Assembly: GCA_017621705.1 (NCBI GenBank)
Contig: JAGASR010000034.1
Location: 1 to 64,000, forward strand
Length of the DNA stretch: 64,000 nt
Source of the DNA: Clostridia bacterium
GTDB lineage: Bacteria > Bacillota > Clostridia > Oscillospirales > UBA644
Direction: 5' to 3'
Shown: piece by piece, positions 34,961-42,540 of the stretch
How positions within the stretch are numbered: position 1 is the first letter of the stretch
Layout of the letters: every line of letters begins with the position of its first letter
Translations under genes and position numbers: made by a program
The notes under the pieces: generated by a model
The model's input: only the letters and a program-made list of their open reading frames with translations
Databases searched by the model: none
Told to the model about the DNA's origin: nothing

Positions 34961-36625
34961 ATGAAACTTTCCGATATCAAATACGAAAGACCGAATATCG
35001 ACGAGCTTCGTGCACGCGCGGAGGAGCTTTTCAAAAGATTTGACGAAGCGCAGACCGCCGACGAACAGCTCGCCGTTTATAACGAATATATCGCAATGAG
35101 CGAAAGTATCTCGACACAGTCTTCGCTTGCATATATCCGTTTTACGCTCGACACAAGAGACGAATTTTACTCAAAAGAGATCGACTGGATGAACGAGACA
35201 CGCCCCGTTCTTTCCGAAATGAGCCTCAATTTCCGCAAAAAGATGCTCGCATCGAAATTCCGTCCCGAACTTGAAAAAGCGCTCTCTCCGATCGTTTTCA
35301 AAAACTACGAGATCTCCATGAAATCGTTTGATCCGATCATTGCAGAGGACTGCGTTGAAGAATCGAAACTCGAAACCGAATACAAAAAACTTCTCTCTTC
35401 CGCAAAAATTCCGTTCATGGGCGGCGAATACAATATCCCCCAGCTCGGCAAATTCAAGGAAGGCCCCGACCGTGAGATCAGAAAAGAAGCTTTCTGCGCT
35501 CAGGGTGAATGGATGAAAGCTAACGCCGACAAATTCGACGATATTTTTGACCGCATGGTAAAAGTCCGTGACCGTATGGCAAAGAAGATGGGCTTTAAGA
35601 ATTACGTTGAACTCGGCTATTACCGAATGAGAAGAAACTGCTACTCTCCCGAGGATATTGCCGCTTTCCGTGAGCAAGTGCTCAACGACTGGGTACCGTT
35701 CGTCTGCGAAATGAAAAAGAAGCAGGCTGAAGAGCTCGGTATCGACAGAATTATGCTTTACGATGACGGCATCTGCTTAAAAGACGGCAATCCCACGCCG
35801 ATCGGAACTCCCGAAGAGATATTCGAAAACGGCAGAAAGATGTACAAAGAAATGTCTCCGCTTACGGGCGAATTTATCGATTTCATGCTTGAACACGATC
35901 TTTTCGACGTAATTGCCCGTGAAGGCAAGTCGGGCGGCGGCTACTGCACCGATCTTCCCGACTACAAAATGCCGTTTATTTTCGCAAACTTCAACGGAAC
36001 ATACGGAGATATCGATGTTCTTACCCATGAAGCAGGTCATGCGATCGCGGCTTACAAGGCGATGAACGGCGATCTTCCCGTTGAGCTTCAGGGCTACGGC
36101 ATGGAAACTGCGGAAGTTCACTCGATGTCGATGGAATTTTTCGCGTGGAAATGGATGGAGCTTTTCTTCGGAGAAAGAGCCGACGATTACCGCAAGATGC
36201 ATTTTCTCAATGCGCTCTCGTTCATTCCCTACGGCACGATGGTAGACTACTTCCAGCAGTGCGTTTACGAAAAACCCGAAATGACTCCTGCAGAACGCAA
36301 AGCGCTCTGGATCGAGCTTGAATCGAAATTCCGCCCGTATATGTCCTCCGAGGGCATCACCTATATGGAAGAGGGCGGCCGTTGGCAGTATCAGAGCCAT
36401 ATTTACGAACGTCCGTTCTATTATATCGACTACTGTCTCGCGCAGACCGTCGCTTTCGATTTCCTTATTGCAATGAAAAAGGATTACGACGATGCGTTCA
36501 AGCGTTACGATGAGTTTGTAACGAGCGCAGGCTCGAAATATTTTACCGACCTTGTAAAAGACGCAGGCTTCAAGACTCCGTTCGAGCAGGGTGCGCTTAA
36601 AGATATTATTGAGAATGTTAAATAA
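34961..36625 (+). CDS. pepF: Oligoendopeptidase F-type M3 metallopeptidase
   Basis: A 554-residue zinc peptidase that degrades short peptides in the cytoplasm. Zinc motif HEAGH at 356-360 with the third ligand expected in ETAEVHSMSMEF, and C-terminal GGRWQYQSHIYERPFYYID. No signal peptide. AGGAG lies eight bases before the ATG. Followed 23 bases later by the small gene at 36649. Confidence 0.93.
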   Translation: MKLSDIKYERPNIDELRARAEELFKRFDEAQTADEQLAVYNEYIAMSESISTQSSLAYIRFTLDTRDEFYSKEIDWMNETRPVLSEMSLNFRKKMLASKFRPELEKALSPIVFKNYEISMKSFDPIIAEDCVEESKLETEYKKLLSSAKIPFMGGEYNIPQLGKFKEGPDREIRKEAFCAQGEWMKANADKFDDIFDRMVKVRDRMAKKMGFKNYVELGYYRMRRNCYSPEDIAAFREQVLNDWVPFVCEMKKKQAEELGIDRIMLYDDGICLKDGNPTPIGTPEEIFENGRKMYKEMSPLTGEFIDFMLEHDLFDVIAREGKSGGGYCTDLPDYKMPFIFANFNGTYGDIDVLTHEAGHAIAAYKAMNGDLPVELQGYGMETAEVHSMSMEFFAWKWMELFFGERADDYRKMHFLNALSFIPYGTMVDYFQQCVYEKPEMTPAERKALWIELESKFRPYMSSEGITYMEEGGRWQYQSHIYERPFYYIDYCLAQTVAFDFLIAMKKDYDDAFKRYDEFVTSAGSKYFTDLVKDAGFKTPFEQGALKDIIENVK

Positions 36626-36648
36626 ATCATTAAAAGGAGGATTGGAGT

Positions 36649-36882
36649 ATGAACAGAACAATTAAATTGGACGGAAACCGTTCAATAACGGTTGTATCGA
36701 CAGACAACACAAAAACAGCGATTTCGGAAAATGATGCCGAGATGGATATAAGAGCGAAAGAAGCCGTCCGATCCGCCATAAACAGAGCAAGAACCTGTAA
36801 AAAACCTATTGCAAAATACGACAGAAAAACGAAAAAGGCCTATATCGAAACCGCCGACGGAGTAAAGACGTATGTCAGATAG
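36649..36882 (+). CDS. Small protein partnered with a zeta-like kinase (possible antitoxin)
   Basis: 77 residues, basic and Lys/Arg-rich at the C-terminal half (RARTCKKPIAKYDRKTKKAY). No family recognised. It overlaps the downstream kinase gene by 11 bases and has its own strong Shine-Dalgarno (AAGGAGG). The arrangement, small gene first and overlapping a zeta-like ATPase, is typical of toxin-antitoxin pairs, but the antitoxin role is inferred only from position. Confidence 0.6.
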   Translation: MNRTIKLDGNRSITVVSTDNTKTAISENDAEMDIRAKEAVRSAINRARTCKKPIAKYDRKTKKAYIETADGVKTYVR

Positions 36883-37423
36883 AAAACCTATGATCCTCGT
36901 CTTCGCCGGTCCTAACGGTTCGGGGAAAAGCACGATCACACAGTTTTTCGATACTGTCGGAACATATACAAACGCAGACGACATGGTTTCAGCAACCGGG
37001 ATGAAAAACGAAGATGCCGCTGTTCTTGCAGACAAAATGAGATATGATTCAATAAAAAACAAAGAGGACTTTACATTTGAAACAGTTCTGTCTTCACACT
37101 ATAAATTGGATATTCTCGAAAAGGCAAAGGCAGAAGGATATTTTATCAAGTGTATTTTCGTTCTTACAGTAGATCCCGCAGTTAATGTTGCCCGTGTTGC
37201 CGCAAGAGTTTCGTTGGGGGGACATAACGTAGACGAAGATAAGATCAGAAGCCGATACGTTAAATCTCTCGGAAATATAAAGAACCTTATCGAGCTCTGT
37301 GATATTCTTCATGTTTATGATAATACCGAAGAACCGATACGAATAATAAGAAAACATAAAGACGACATATCTATTTTTCCTAACGATTTATGGTCGGAGG
37401 AAAAGATACTGTCTCTTTTCTGA
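36872..37423 (+). CDS. Zeta-toxin-like P-loop kinase
   Basis: 183 residues. Walker A GPNGSGKST at about 14-22, then NADDM, FETVLSS, and the family signature RVAARVSLGGHNVDEDKIRSR. Zeta toxins phosphorylate UDP-N-acetyl sugars and so inhibit wall synthesis; many chromosomal relatives (COG4185) are uncharacterised. GGAG inside the upstream gene lies nine bases before ATG 36872, so translation is coupled. Confidence 0.78.
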   Translation: MSDRKPMILVFAGPNGSGKSTITQFFDTVGTYTNADDMVSATGMKNEDAAVLADKMRYDSIKNKEDFTFETVLSSHYKLDILEKAKAEGYFIKCIFVLTVDPAVNVARVAARVSLGGHNVDEDKIRSRYVKSLGNIKNLIELCDILHVYDNTEEPIRIIRKHKDDISIFPNDLWSEEKILSLF

Positions 37424-37439
37424 TCAAAGGTAAAACAGT

Positions 37440-37976
37440 ATGAACCAGGAATTTCTCGATAAATGCAAAGAACTCGGCGTTCATGAATACGGAATTCTGA
37501 CGATCGATCAAGTTCCGTTCGAACATGAGGTACGAGAGATGTGCGCCGCAAACAGATGCGGTCTGTACGGCAAGAAATGGTGCTGTCCTCCCGGTTGCGG
37601 AACAGAAGAGGAATGCAAGGAAAAGTGCATGAAATACAAGAATGTTTTTGTATTTTCAACAAAGTACGACCTTGAAGACTCCTTCGATTTCGAGGGCATG
37701 ACAGACGCTATGGTAAGACACCGCGAGATTTCGAAAAAGGTCAGAAACCTTTTCAAAGAGATGTTCGGCAACGATTTTCTCGCTCTTTCTTCCGAGGGCT
37801 GCGATAACTGCAAAGAGTGTACGTACCCCGACGCTCCGTGCCGCTTCCCCGACGATATGATGCCGTCCGTCGAAAGCCACGGAATCATGGTATTCAAAGA
37901 AGCGGCTGCCTGCGGCATTCACTATATCAACGGCGCAAACACGGTCACGTATTTCTCGAATATTTTTTATAATTAA
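37440..37976 (+). CDS. DUF2284 Cys-rich metal-binding protein
   Basis: 178 residues with about a dozen cysteines in clusters: CAANRCGLYGKKWCCPPGCG, CKEKCMKY, and CDNCKECTYPDAPC. It is probably an iron-sulfur or metal-binding protein; the function is not known for the family. It ends the short plus-strand run before the terminator at 37990. Confidence 0.82.
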   Translation: MNQEFLDKCKELGVHEYGILTIDQVPFEHEVREMCAANRCGLYGKKWCCPPGCGTEEECKEKCMKYKNVFVFSTKYDLEDSFDFEGMTDAMVRHREISKKVRNLFKEMFGNDFLALSSEGCDNCKECTYPDAPCRFPDDMMPSVESHGIMVFKEAAACGIHYINGANTVTYFSNIFYN

Positions 37977-37989
37977 TGTAGATTGCAAA

Positions 37990-38030
37990 AGAGCAGATAG
38001 GGAAAAATCCTTATCTGCTCTGTTTGTTTT
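37990..38030 (+). terminator. Terminator after the DUF2284 gene (repeat-family stem)
   Basis: AGAGCAGATA (37990-37999) pairs with TATCTGCTCT (38012-38021), then GTTTGTTTTTAG. Confidence 0.88.
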
Positions 38031-38250
38031 TAGCTGTATTTATACAATTTAGCTACGAAGTAATTTAGCTGCGAACTTGTTCGCTATTTAGCTTACAACT
38101 CAACGAGTTGTAAATTTAGCTGCACGTAGTGCTATTTAGCTCGCAACTCTGTTGCGTATTTAGCTTGCGTAGCAAATTTAGCTACGAAGTAATTTAGCTG
38201 TTTCGAAGAAACTATTTAGCTGACCGTAAGGTCTATTTAGCTCATCGTCA
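38031..38250 (-). repeat. AGCTAAAT hairpin array 6, the longest
   Basis: Ten ATTTAGCT linkers. Modules from the terminator outward: GTATTTATAC, TACGAAGTA, GCGAACTTGTTCGC, TACAACTCAACGAGTTGTA, GCACGTAGTGC, CGCAACTCTGTTGCG, TGCGTAGCA, TACGAAGTA again, TTTCGAAGAAA, GACCGTAAGGTC, CATCGTCAGATG. No minus-strand gene ends here, so in this case the array lies past a plus-strand terminator and before a plus-strand promoter. Confidence 0.92.
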
Positions 38251-38260
38251 GATGACTTTT

Positions 38261-38276
38261 TGTTTCACGTGAAATA
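38261..38276. promoter_or_regulatory. parS-like ParB-binding site
   Basis: TGTTTCACGTGAAATA matches the parS consensus TGTTTCACGTGAAACA at 15 of 16 positions. It lies 11 bases beyond array 6 and about 14 kb from parA-parB. Confidence 0.85.
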
Positions 38277-38291
38277 TTTCTTATAAAACTA

Positions 38292-38320
38292 TAGACATAT
38301 TGAATTTTTTATGTTATAAT
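38292..38320 (+). promoter_or_regulatory. Promoter of the sugar-binding lipoprotein gene
   Basis: TAGACA 38292-38297 and TATAAT 38315-38320, 17-base spacer. Confidence 0.72.
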
Positions 38321-38360
38321 ATCAAAAAATAAAAAACATTTTTAAACAGAGGTTTCGGTC

Positions 38361-39758
38361 ATGAAAAAGATCTTAACAAAGACGATCACTGTTCTTTTGA
38401 TCTCGGCATTTATGCTGACGTTTTTCTCGGCATGCGGAGGAGCGCAAAACGATGAAGTTGTTCCCGAATTCCCAACGGAGCTCGGCGATGGACTTGATTT
38501 TGACGGAAAAGAGTTCATTTTCAGAGATGTTGTCCATCACGGAGACACTCCGCTTATACCCACATCGATGGAAAATGCGCTTGACGACCTGCTTCTTGAG
38601 CATTATGAGAAGACGGAAAAAAAGATCAACTGCAAGATCACGCTTCTTGTCGGCAACGGCACCATCACCCAGTATATTGCTTCGGGAATGAAATATGCCG
38701 ATCTGATGAACAGCCAGTTCGGAAGCATTTTTTCATATTATAAAGCCGGAATAACTGCGAATTACAACGATATACCGGGCATAGACATTCACAGCGGCAA
38801 ATTCGGCAACGAAAACCTTCTCGATGCGTTGACATGGGGCAACGGAACGTACGGCGTTGTTGCTGAATATTGGGGCATTCCGACACCGTATTTCAACGAT
38901 GCGTTGATGTTCAACCCCAGAATAATAAAAACATATTCACAGCCCAGCCCTCACGAGCTCTGGGAAAACGATAACTGGAATTACGACACGTTCGAACAGA
39001 TAGCCGTTGCCGTTACAGACACGACATCTGACCCCGACCGTCCCATTTACGCAACGGGTCTGAGCAGTTATTTTCTGCGCGCGGCATTTTTTGCCAACGG
39101 AGCGACCGTTGCAAAAGAAAACGAAGACGGAACTCTCTCGTTCAATCTGCCGTCTCAGGAAGCCGCAACAGCGACCGATTGGCTCAAGAAGCTTAATAAT
39201 GAGATAAAAGTCCTCGACCCGAACACAAACGGCAGCTGGGAATATTACTGCGATATGTTCTCAGGCGGACAGTACGCATTCCTCTCGGAATATTCATGGG
39301 TCGGTCTGTCAAAAGATAACGGCAGGGTAGGGCTTAACATGGAAGAAGAATTTTCCTGGGTTCCGTTCCCACGCGGTCCTCATGGTAATAAAGAAGTACT
39401 CGCAACGTATGCCGACGCGAATTTTGCGCTCTTCGTTCCGATAAACAGTGAAACGGACGAGATCGGATATGTTATGACCGAGCTTTTCGAGCCTCTTTAC
39501 GAGGGCAATAATTACGGCTGGAGAGAAGATTTCAAGCGTGAAGTTTTCTGGGACAGCACATCTTACGATCTTTACATCAAAACTCTCGAATCCGCAGTCA
39601 GCGATAATCTTTTATATGCGTCATCGGCAAACCTCGTTGACAACATCAAAGCAATCGTCCGCGGCTCGAAATCCGTTCAGGAGGCATTCGAAAGCGTAGC
39701 CGATAAGGTTCAGGATCAGCTCGACAGAGACTATAATAATTATCTGAAAAATAATTAA
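38361..39758 (+). CDS. Extracellular solute-binding lipoprotein (ABC sugar-type)
   Basis: 465 residues. Signal peptide with lipobox FFSAC (Cys25), then a mixed alpha/beta binding protein body with the usual Trp-rich segments (HELWENDNWNYDTFEQIAVA) that resemble carbohydrate-binding family 1 proteins. It has its own promoter and is followed by an array and an unrelated gene; no permease or ATPase genes lie nearby, so it must work with a transporter encoded elsewhere, if any. Confidence 0.82.
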   Translation: MKKILTKTITVLLISAFMLTFFSACGGAQNDEVVPEFPTELGDGLDFDGKEFIFRDVVHHGDTPLIPTSMENALDDLLLEHYEKTEKKINCKITLLVGNGTITQYIASGMKYADLMNSQFGSIFSYYKAGITANYNDIPGIDIHSGKFGNENLLDALTWGNGTYGVVAEYWGIPTPYFNDALMFNPRIIKTYSQPSPHELWENDNWNYDTFEQIAVAVTDTTSDPDRPIYATGLSSYFLRAAFFANGATVAKENEDGTLSFNLPSQEAATATDWLKKLNNEIKVLDPNTNGSWEYYCDMFSGGQYAFLSEYSWVGLSKDNGRVGLNMEEEFSWVPFPRGPHGNKEVLATYADANFALFVPINSETDEIGYVMTELFEPLYEGNNYGWREDFKREVFWDSTSYDLYIKTLESAVSDNLLYASSANLVDNIKAIVRGSKSVQEAFESVADKVQDQLDRDYNNYLKNN

Positions 39759-39850
39759 GCGAAATTGCTTCGCAACTAAATTGAACAAGTTCAGCTAGAT
39801 TCGGCTAAGCCGAGCTAAATGTGCTAAGTGCATCTAATGCACTTCATGTA
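39759..39850 (+). repeat. AGCTAAAT hairpin array 7, left arm (degenerate)
   Basis: After the stop codon: GCGAAATTGCTTCGC, GAACAAGTTC, TCGGCTAAGCCGA, then a GTGCTAAGTGCATCTAATGCAC region. Only one linker is exact; the others read AACTAAAT and AGCTAGAT. The distal GTGC part matches the right arm of array 1. Confidence 0.8.
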
Positions 39851-39870
39851 CGTTAAAAGATAAAAAAAAT

Positions 39871-39915
39871 ACAGAGCAGATCTTGGTTTAAACCTTTTTC
39901 TGCTCTGTTTGTTTT
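39871..39915. terminator. Bidirectional terminator between the binding protein and the UPF0145 gene (repeat-family stem)
   Basis: ACAGAGCAGA (39871-39880) pairs with TCTGCTCTGT (39899-39908), then TTGTTTTT; the other side is A-rich. The loop TCTTGGTTTAAACC is almost that of the terminator at 1713 read in reverse. Confidence 0.88.
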
Positions 39916-40040
39916 TAGCTGTATTTATACAATTTAGCTTGCGTAGCAAATTTAGCTACGAAGTAATTTAGCTGCGAACTCCGTTCGCTATTTAGCTTAC
40001 AACTCAACGAGTTGTAAATTTAGCTGACCGAAGGTCAATT
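39916..40040 (-). repeat. AGCTAAAT hairpin array 7, right arm
   Basis: Five linkers; modules GTATTTATAC, TGCGTAGCA, TACGAAGTA, GCGAACTCCGTTCGC, TACAACTCAACGAGTTGTA and GACCGAAGGTC, followed by a stray CTGCTCTGTTTTTT copy of the terminator half at 40041-40055. Confidence 0.9.
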
Positions 40041-40066
40041 CTGCTCTGTTTTTTATCGGAAAATTC

Positions 40067-40384
40067 TTACTTATTGAGGATTTTAACAGCCGTACCGTAT
40101 GCAATGACCTCTGCGGCACCCTGAATGATAGCAGAAGACGCATAACGAATATTAACGACCGCATCGGCACCGAGAGCTTCGGCTTCCATGACCATTCTCT
40201 TTGTTGCAAGTGCGCGAGCTTCGTTCATCATTTCATTGTAAGCTTTCAGTTCTCCGCCTACCAATGTTTTGAAGCTCTGTGTGATGTCTTTGCCGATATT
40301 TTTTGATTGGATCGTGCTTCCTTTAACAAGTCCCAACATTTCCAATTCTTTGCCGCTGATGTAATCAGTATTTACCAATATCAT
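40067..40384 (-). CDS. UPF0145/YbjQ family protein
   Basis: 105 residues of the pentameric YbjQ fold. Seen: NTDYISGKELEMLGLVKGST, EARALATKRMVMEAEALGADAV and VIAYGTAVKI. Role unknown. ATG 40384 follows AAAGG at a good distance; a GTG at 40393 is an alternative. It overlaps the preceding small membrane gene by 20 bases, so the two are coupled. Confidence 0.85.
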   Translation of the reverse strand: MILVNTDYISGKELEMLGLVKGSTIQSKNIGKDITQSFKTLVGGELKAYNEMMNEARALATKRMVMEAEALGADAVVNIRYASSAIIQGAAEVIAYGTAVKILNK

Positions 40385-40589
40385 CTTCTTCACCTTTCTT
40401 TATCTCTTTTATTCTTTCTATACAGACTTTTATCATAACTGCCGACAATACAAGAGGAATAATGCCCAAAAGATATTTCCATATACCGTCAAGCAGTGTT
40501 ATCAATAATCCGAAGTAAAAAACATAATAAACTACTACTATTATTGAAATCACGATCGGCGCTATCATTTTCTTTTTATGCAAATTCAC
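40365..40589 (-). CDS. Small two-segment membrane protein coupled to UPF0145
   Basis: 74 residues from a GTG start (40589) preceded by GAGAGG at seven bases. Two hydrophobic helices (IVISIIVVVYYVFYFGLLIT and LGIIPLVLSAVMIKVCI) and a charged tail. No known family. The overlap with the UPF0145 gene suggests the two act together. Confidence 0.72.
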   Translation of the reverse strand: MNLHKKKMIAPIVISIIVVVYYVFYFGLLITLLDGIWKYLLGIIPLVLSAVMIKVCIERIKEIKKGEEDDIGKY

Positions 40590-40608
40590 TTTATGACCTC
40601 TCTTTATT

Positions 40609-40796
40609 TAACTGCGTAGCAATATCTCTCAACGAAGTTGAATATCACTGCGAACCTGTTCGCTATTTAGCTTACAACTCAACGAGTTGTAAATTTAGCT
40701 GACCGCAGGTCTATTTAGCTGCGAAGCAATTTAGCTGACCGTAGGTCAATTTAGCGGCACAAAGTGCCATTTAGCTGCGAACTCCGTTCGCTATTC
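40609..40796 (-). repeat. AGCTAAAT hairpin array 8
   Basis: Five exact linkers. Modules from the RHH gene stop leftward: GCGAACGGAGTTCGC, GGCACTTTGTGCC, GACCTACGGTC, TGCTTCGCA, GACCTGCGGTC, TACAACTCGTTGAGTTGTA, GCGAACAGGTTCGC, then degenerate CAACTTCGTTG and TGCTACGCA. No family terminator; it lies between two minus-strand genes, so read-through would put it inside an mRNA. Confidence 0.88.
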
Positions 40797-40997
40797 AATA
40801 TCCAACTCCGGCGGAATATCGATCTCATCGGAGACGTATTTGCCGTTCTTTTTGCGTTGACGGACGCATTCCGTAAGCAGATATTCGATCTGACCGTTGA
40901 GTGACCGAAAATCGTCCTCTGCCCAGGCGGCAAGGGCGTTGTAGAGTTTCGGCGAAAGGCGGAGAGGGACCTGCTTTTTTGTCTGATTATCAGCCAT
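40791..40997 (-). CDS. Ribbon-helix-helix (Arc-like) DNA-binding protein
   Basis: 68 residues: [35 protein letters not shown] split over about 9-43 fits an RHH fold (one strand, two helices), followed by a basic and then acidic tail. It starts one base after the SPFH gene stop. Its stop TAG lies in the degenerate first linker of array 8. Confidence 0.82.
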   Translation of the reverse strand: MADNQTKKQVPLRLSPKLYNALAAWAEDDFRSLNGQIEYLLTECVRQRKKNGKYVSDEIDIPPELDIE

Positions 40998-40998
40998 A

Positions 40999-42024
40999 TC
41001 AATAGAGGTTGCCGGAATTTACGACGGGCTGTGCGTCGCGGTTTCCGCAAAGAACAACGAGGAGATTGGAGACCATAGCCGCTTTTCTTTCTTCGTCGAG
41101 GTTTACGACGTTCTTTTCGTTGAGGCGGTCGAGAGCCATTTCAACCATGCCAACAGCACCGTCAACGATCATTTTTCTTGCGTCAATGATAGCGGATGCC
41201 TGCTGGCGCTGGAGCATAACTGCGGCGATCTCGGGAGCGTATGCAAGATATGTAATACGTGCTTCGATGATCTCGAGGCCTGCTTCTTCAACTCTTGACT
41301 GAATTTCGTCTCTGATTCTGGATGCTACGATATCGCTCGAGCCACGAAGGCTTCCGTCATCGGCAAGACCGTCGCCTGTTGTATCAACATTGGGAGCAAC
41401 GTCATAGGGATAAATGCGGACTACATTACGAAGCGCACTGTCGCACTGCAAAGAGAGGTATTCTTTATAGTTATCTACGTTGAAAACGGCTTTTGCGGTG
41501 TCTGTAACACGCCACATGACCGCGATACCGATCTCGACGGGGTTGCCGAGGCAGTCGTTGATCTTCTGACGGTTATTGTTGAGAGTCATTATTTTAAGAG
41601 AGATCTTTTTGCTGGGCATTTCAACGGAGACCGCTTCGCCCGATGCCGATGCTACGGGGATACTGCCGACTTTAACATCTCCGCTCTGATTGAGCTTCGT
41701 TCTTGCCGCAGGATTAAAGCCTGTCGCAAAGGGGTTGACGAAATAGAAGCCGTCTTCTTTGATAGTGCCGATATATTTACCGAAGAGGGTAAGGACGAGC
41801 GCTTCCTGAGGCTTGAGAATACGTAAGCCGCAAAGAGGGATCCAGCCGAGGCAAACGATAAGGAGGGATACGATAAGCGTGATGATATAAACAGCAGAGC
41901 TGTCGCCGCTGTCGAGATGAATTCCGCTGAAAATTATGCCCGCTATGCCGACGATAAGCAAAAGGATCGTTAAAAGCATAACAGCCATGCCGTTCTTTTT
42001 AGTCGTTAAAATTTTTTCTTCCAT
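40999..42024 (-). CDS. SPFH/band-7 domain membrane protein
   Basis: 341 residues: two membrane helices ([18 protein letters not shown] and [18 protein letters not shown]), an SPFH domain from [22 protein letters not shown], and a C-terminal coiled segment ([20 protein letters not shown]). Such proteins scaffold membrane microdomains. Paired with the RHH protein as the second gene. Confidence 0.88.
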   Translation of the reverse strand: MEEKILTTKKNGMAVMLLTILLLIVGIAGIIFSGIHLDSGDSSAVYIITLIVSLLIVCLGWIPLCGLRILKPQEALVLTLFGKYIGTIKEDGFYFVNPFATGFNPAARTKLNQSGDVKVGSIPVASASGEAVSVEMPSKKISLKIMTLNNNRQKINDCLGNPVEIGIAVMWRVTDTAKAVFNVDNYKEYLSLQCDSALRNVVRIYPYDVAPNVDTTGDGLADDGSLRGSSDIVASRIRDEIQSRVEEAGLEIIEARITYLAYAPEIAAVMLQRQQASAIIDARKMIVDGAVGMVEMALDRLNEKNVVNLDEERKAAMVSNLLVVLCGNRDAQPVVNSGNLY

Positions 42025-42071
42025 GATGATTTTCCTTTCAATGTTTTGTTGCCAACCTTTTTGATATCAAA

Positions 42072-42100
42072 ATGATATCATATTTTTTACGGTTTGTCAA
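42072..42100 (-). promoter_or_regulatory. Promoter of the SPFH-RHH operon
   Basis: Minus strand TTGACA (42100-42095), TATCAT (42077-42072), 17-base spacer. The -10 lies in TGATATCAAAATGATATCA, two GATATC palindromes, a possible operator. Confidence 0.8.
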
Positions 42101-42121
42101 GAGGGGGGAAGAAAAAAATTT

Positions 42122-42216
42122 TAAGCTAAATAGCGAACAAGTTCGCAGCTAAATTTACAATTCGTTGAGTTGTAAGCTAAATTACTTCGTAGCTGAATTG
42201 TATAAATACGGCTGAA
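42122..42216 (-). repeat. AGCTAAAT hairpin array 9
   Basis: Three exact linkers and one AGCTGAAT. Modules from the terminator at 42222 outward: GTATTTATAC, TACGAAGTA, TACAACTCAACGAATTGTA and GCGAACTTGTTCGC. It lies past the terminator of the small lipoprotein gene and before the SPFH promoter. Confidence 0.88.
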
Positions 42217-42221
42217 AGAAA

Positions 42222-42262
42222 ACAGAGCAGAAAAAGATTTTTACCTTATCTGCTCTGTATAA
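42222..42262 (-). terminator. Terminator of the small lipoprotein gene (repeat-family stem)
   Basis: ACAGAGCAGA (42222-42231) pairs with TCTGCTCTGT (42249-42258); on the minus strand it is followed by TTTTCTTTC. Confidence 0.85.
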
Positions 42263-42272
42263 TTTATTTATT

Positions 42273-42476
42273 TTACATAAGTTCGTTCTGTACGACCGAT
42301 CGAAGCTGATCTATTGCATACAGCGGCAGATTAACGAGCCATTCTTCTTTTTTGAAGTCTGTCATGGATGTACGAACGGAAATTTCGGGAACAAATTCCT
42401 CTTCTTTGGCTTCGCACGCCGACAAAAAGGTAAAAATAAACGAGATAAGAAGAACTATTGATAACGTTTTTTTCAT
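42273..42476 (-). CDS. Short lipoprotein, possibly a remnant
   Basis: 67 residues. Signal peptide with lipobox FLSAC (Cys21), then 46 residues (EAKEEEFVPEISVRT...) without known motif. The length is short for a lipoprotein and it lies between two arrays, so it may be the remains of a longer gene. A G-rich Shine-Dalgarno (GGGGGG) precedes the ATG by eight bases. Confidence 0.55.
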   Translation of the reverse strand: MKKTLSIVLLISFIFTFLSACEAKEEEFVPEISVRTSMTDFKKEEWLVNLPLYAIDQLRSVVQNELM

Positions 42477-42490
42477 GAGATATACCCCCC

Positions 42491-42540
42491 TATTTTATTG
42501 CTTGCCGCAAGGCAAATTTAACTGACAGAGGGTCTATTTA
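42491..42540 (-). repeat. AGCTAAAT hairpin array 10 (short, degenerate), end of the GH16 gene
   Basis: Minus strand: ACTAAAT, GACCCTCTGTC, AGTTAAATT, TGCCTTGCGGCA. The first linker encodes the last two residues (Thr-Lys) and, with the next base, the TAG stop of the GH16 gene. Confidence 0.8.
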
